Source of the DNA: Virgisporangium aurantiacum
Lineage (GTDB): Bacteria > Actinomycetota > Actinomycetes > Mycobacteriales > Micromonosporaceae
Assembly: GCF_016863635.1 (NCBI RefSeq)
Contig: NZ_BOPG01000043.1
Location: 1-64,000 of the forward strand
DNA: 64,000 nt
Reading direction: 5' to 3'
The position numbers were made by a program, and so were the translations under genes. The notes under the pieces were generated by a model. The model made no database searches. It had not been told where the DNA came from and was given only the letters and a program-made list of their open reading frames with translations. Positions 63,695 to 64,000 of this stretch are shown here, one piece after another. Numbering within the stretch: position 1 is the stretch's first letter; each line of letters starts with the position of its first letter.

Positions 63695-64000
63695 GTGGAG
63701 GTACTCACCCGGCGGGCCAGAACGCGAGACGTCCGTGAGATCCGGCGGCTGGTCGACACGTACTCCCAGCCGCGGATCATGCTGTCGAAGGCCACCGTCG
63801 CCCTGTACGAGGACGTGCAGGAGTTCCGGGTCGCCGAGCGGATCTCCGACGGTGCGGTCGTCGGGTGCGGCGCGCTGCACGTCATGTGGGAGGACCTCGC
63901 CGAGGTGCGCACGGTGGCGGTCGACCCCGACTGCCGGGGCCGGAAGATCGGCCACCGCATCGTCACCGAACTGATCGACACCGCCCGGGAACTGGGCGTG
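63695..64000 (+). CDS. GNAT acetyltransferase, ArgA-like, truncated at window end
   Basis: The 102 codons present encode EVLTRRARTRDVREIRRLVD, a GNAT fold in which VRTVAVDPDCRGRKIGHRIV is the acetyl-CoA-binding motif A. The arrangement resembles amino-acid N-acetyltransferases of the ArgA type, giving N-acetylglutamate for arginine synthesis, but the C-terminus is missing so the substrate is uncertain. GTG at 63695 is preceded by TAGG. Confidence 0.75.
   Translation, partial: MEVLTRRARTRDVREIRRLVDTYSQPRIMLSKATVALYEDVQEFRVAERISDGAVVGCGALHVMWEDLAEVRTVAVDPDCRGRKIGHRIVTELIDTARELGV

Overview
The window is a GC-rich chromosomal segment from an actinobacterium. Frequent GTG and TTG starts, very high third-position GC, and gene orders such as sucC-sucD-DUF6350-purN-purH, mfd-araC-SurA-like-mazG and eno-FtsB/DivIC-DUF501 point to Actinobacteria. 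The chorismate mutase, PcrA and M23-type neighbours resemble those of Micromonosporaceae, but that family assignment is an inference. I saw no tRNA, rRNA, CRISPR array, insertion sequence or prophage.

Positions 1-7.3 kb hold the end of a Nudix hydrolase, a convergent phospholipid pair (pssA and a psd with an extra N-terminal domain), and a divergent envelope-stress block. In that block a PspC/LiaF-like protein with a small membrane partner faces a PspC-bearing histidine kinase and its response regulator. Positions 7.3-23 kb are mostly core metabolism. A chorismate mutase is preceded by what looks like a Phe/Tyr attenuation leader. It is followed by pcrA, a degenerate M23 protein, sucCD, a PerM-like membrane protein, two Gln/Pro/Tyr-rich DUF4190-type proteins, purN-purH, a beta-lactamase-fold lipoprotein, folD, a PQQ-type propeller membrane protein and mdh.

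Positions 23-26 kb carry a tandemly duplicated histidine kinase with its regulator. Positions 26-37.5 kb form the most accessory part, a surface-polysaccharide locus. Its first seven genes overlap stop-to-start: a Wzz-like protein with a degenerate BY-kinase domain, an O-antigen-polymerase-like protein, an APH-fold kinase-like protein, a sulfotransferase, a flippase, a methyltransferase and a GH26-like lipoprotein. A WecG/TagA glycosyltransferase lies opposite, followed by a second sulfotransferase and a GT2 enzyme. An APS kinase with a degenerate ATP-sulfurylase domain lies 5 kb downstream (42.4-43.9 kb) and could supply PAPS for the two sulfotransferases, so the product may be a sulfated glycan.

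Positions 37.5-50 kb contain a YcnI-like membrane-anchored protein, an exported protein of unknown function with a good promoter, icd, a PD-(D/E)XK-like protein, the APS kinase, a DM13 protein, ppc, a VOC protein, a DedA protein and a third two-component system. Positions 50-64 kb hold mfd, an AraC regulator, a TIGR03086-type protein, a SurA-like lipoprotein, mazG overlapping a convergent EamA transporter, a DUF885 protein, a lipoprotein, eno, an FtsB/DivIC protein, DUF501, an Rnl2-like RNA ligase and the start of a GNAT acetyltransferase.
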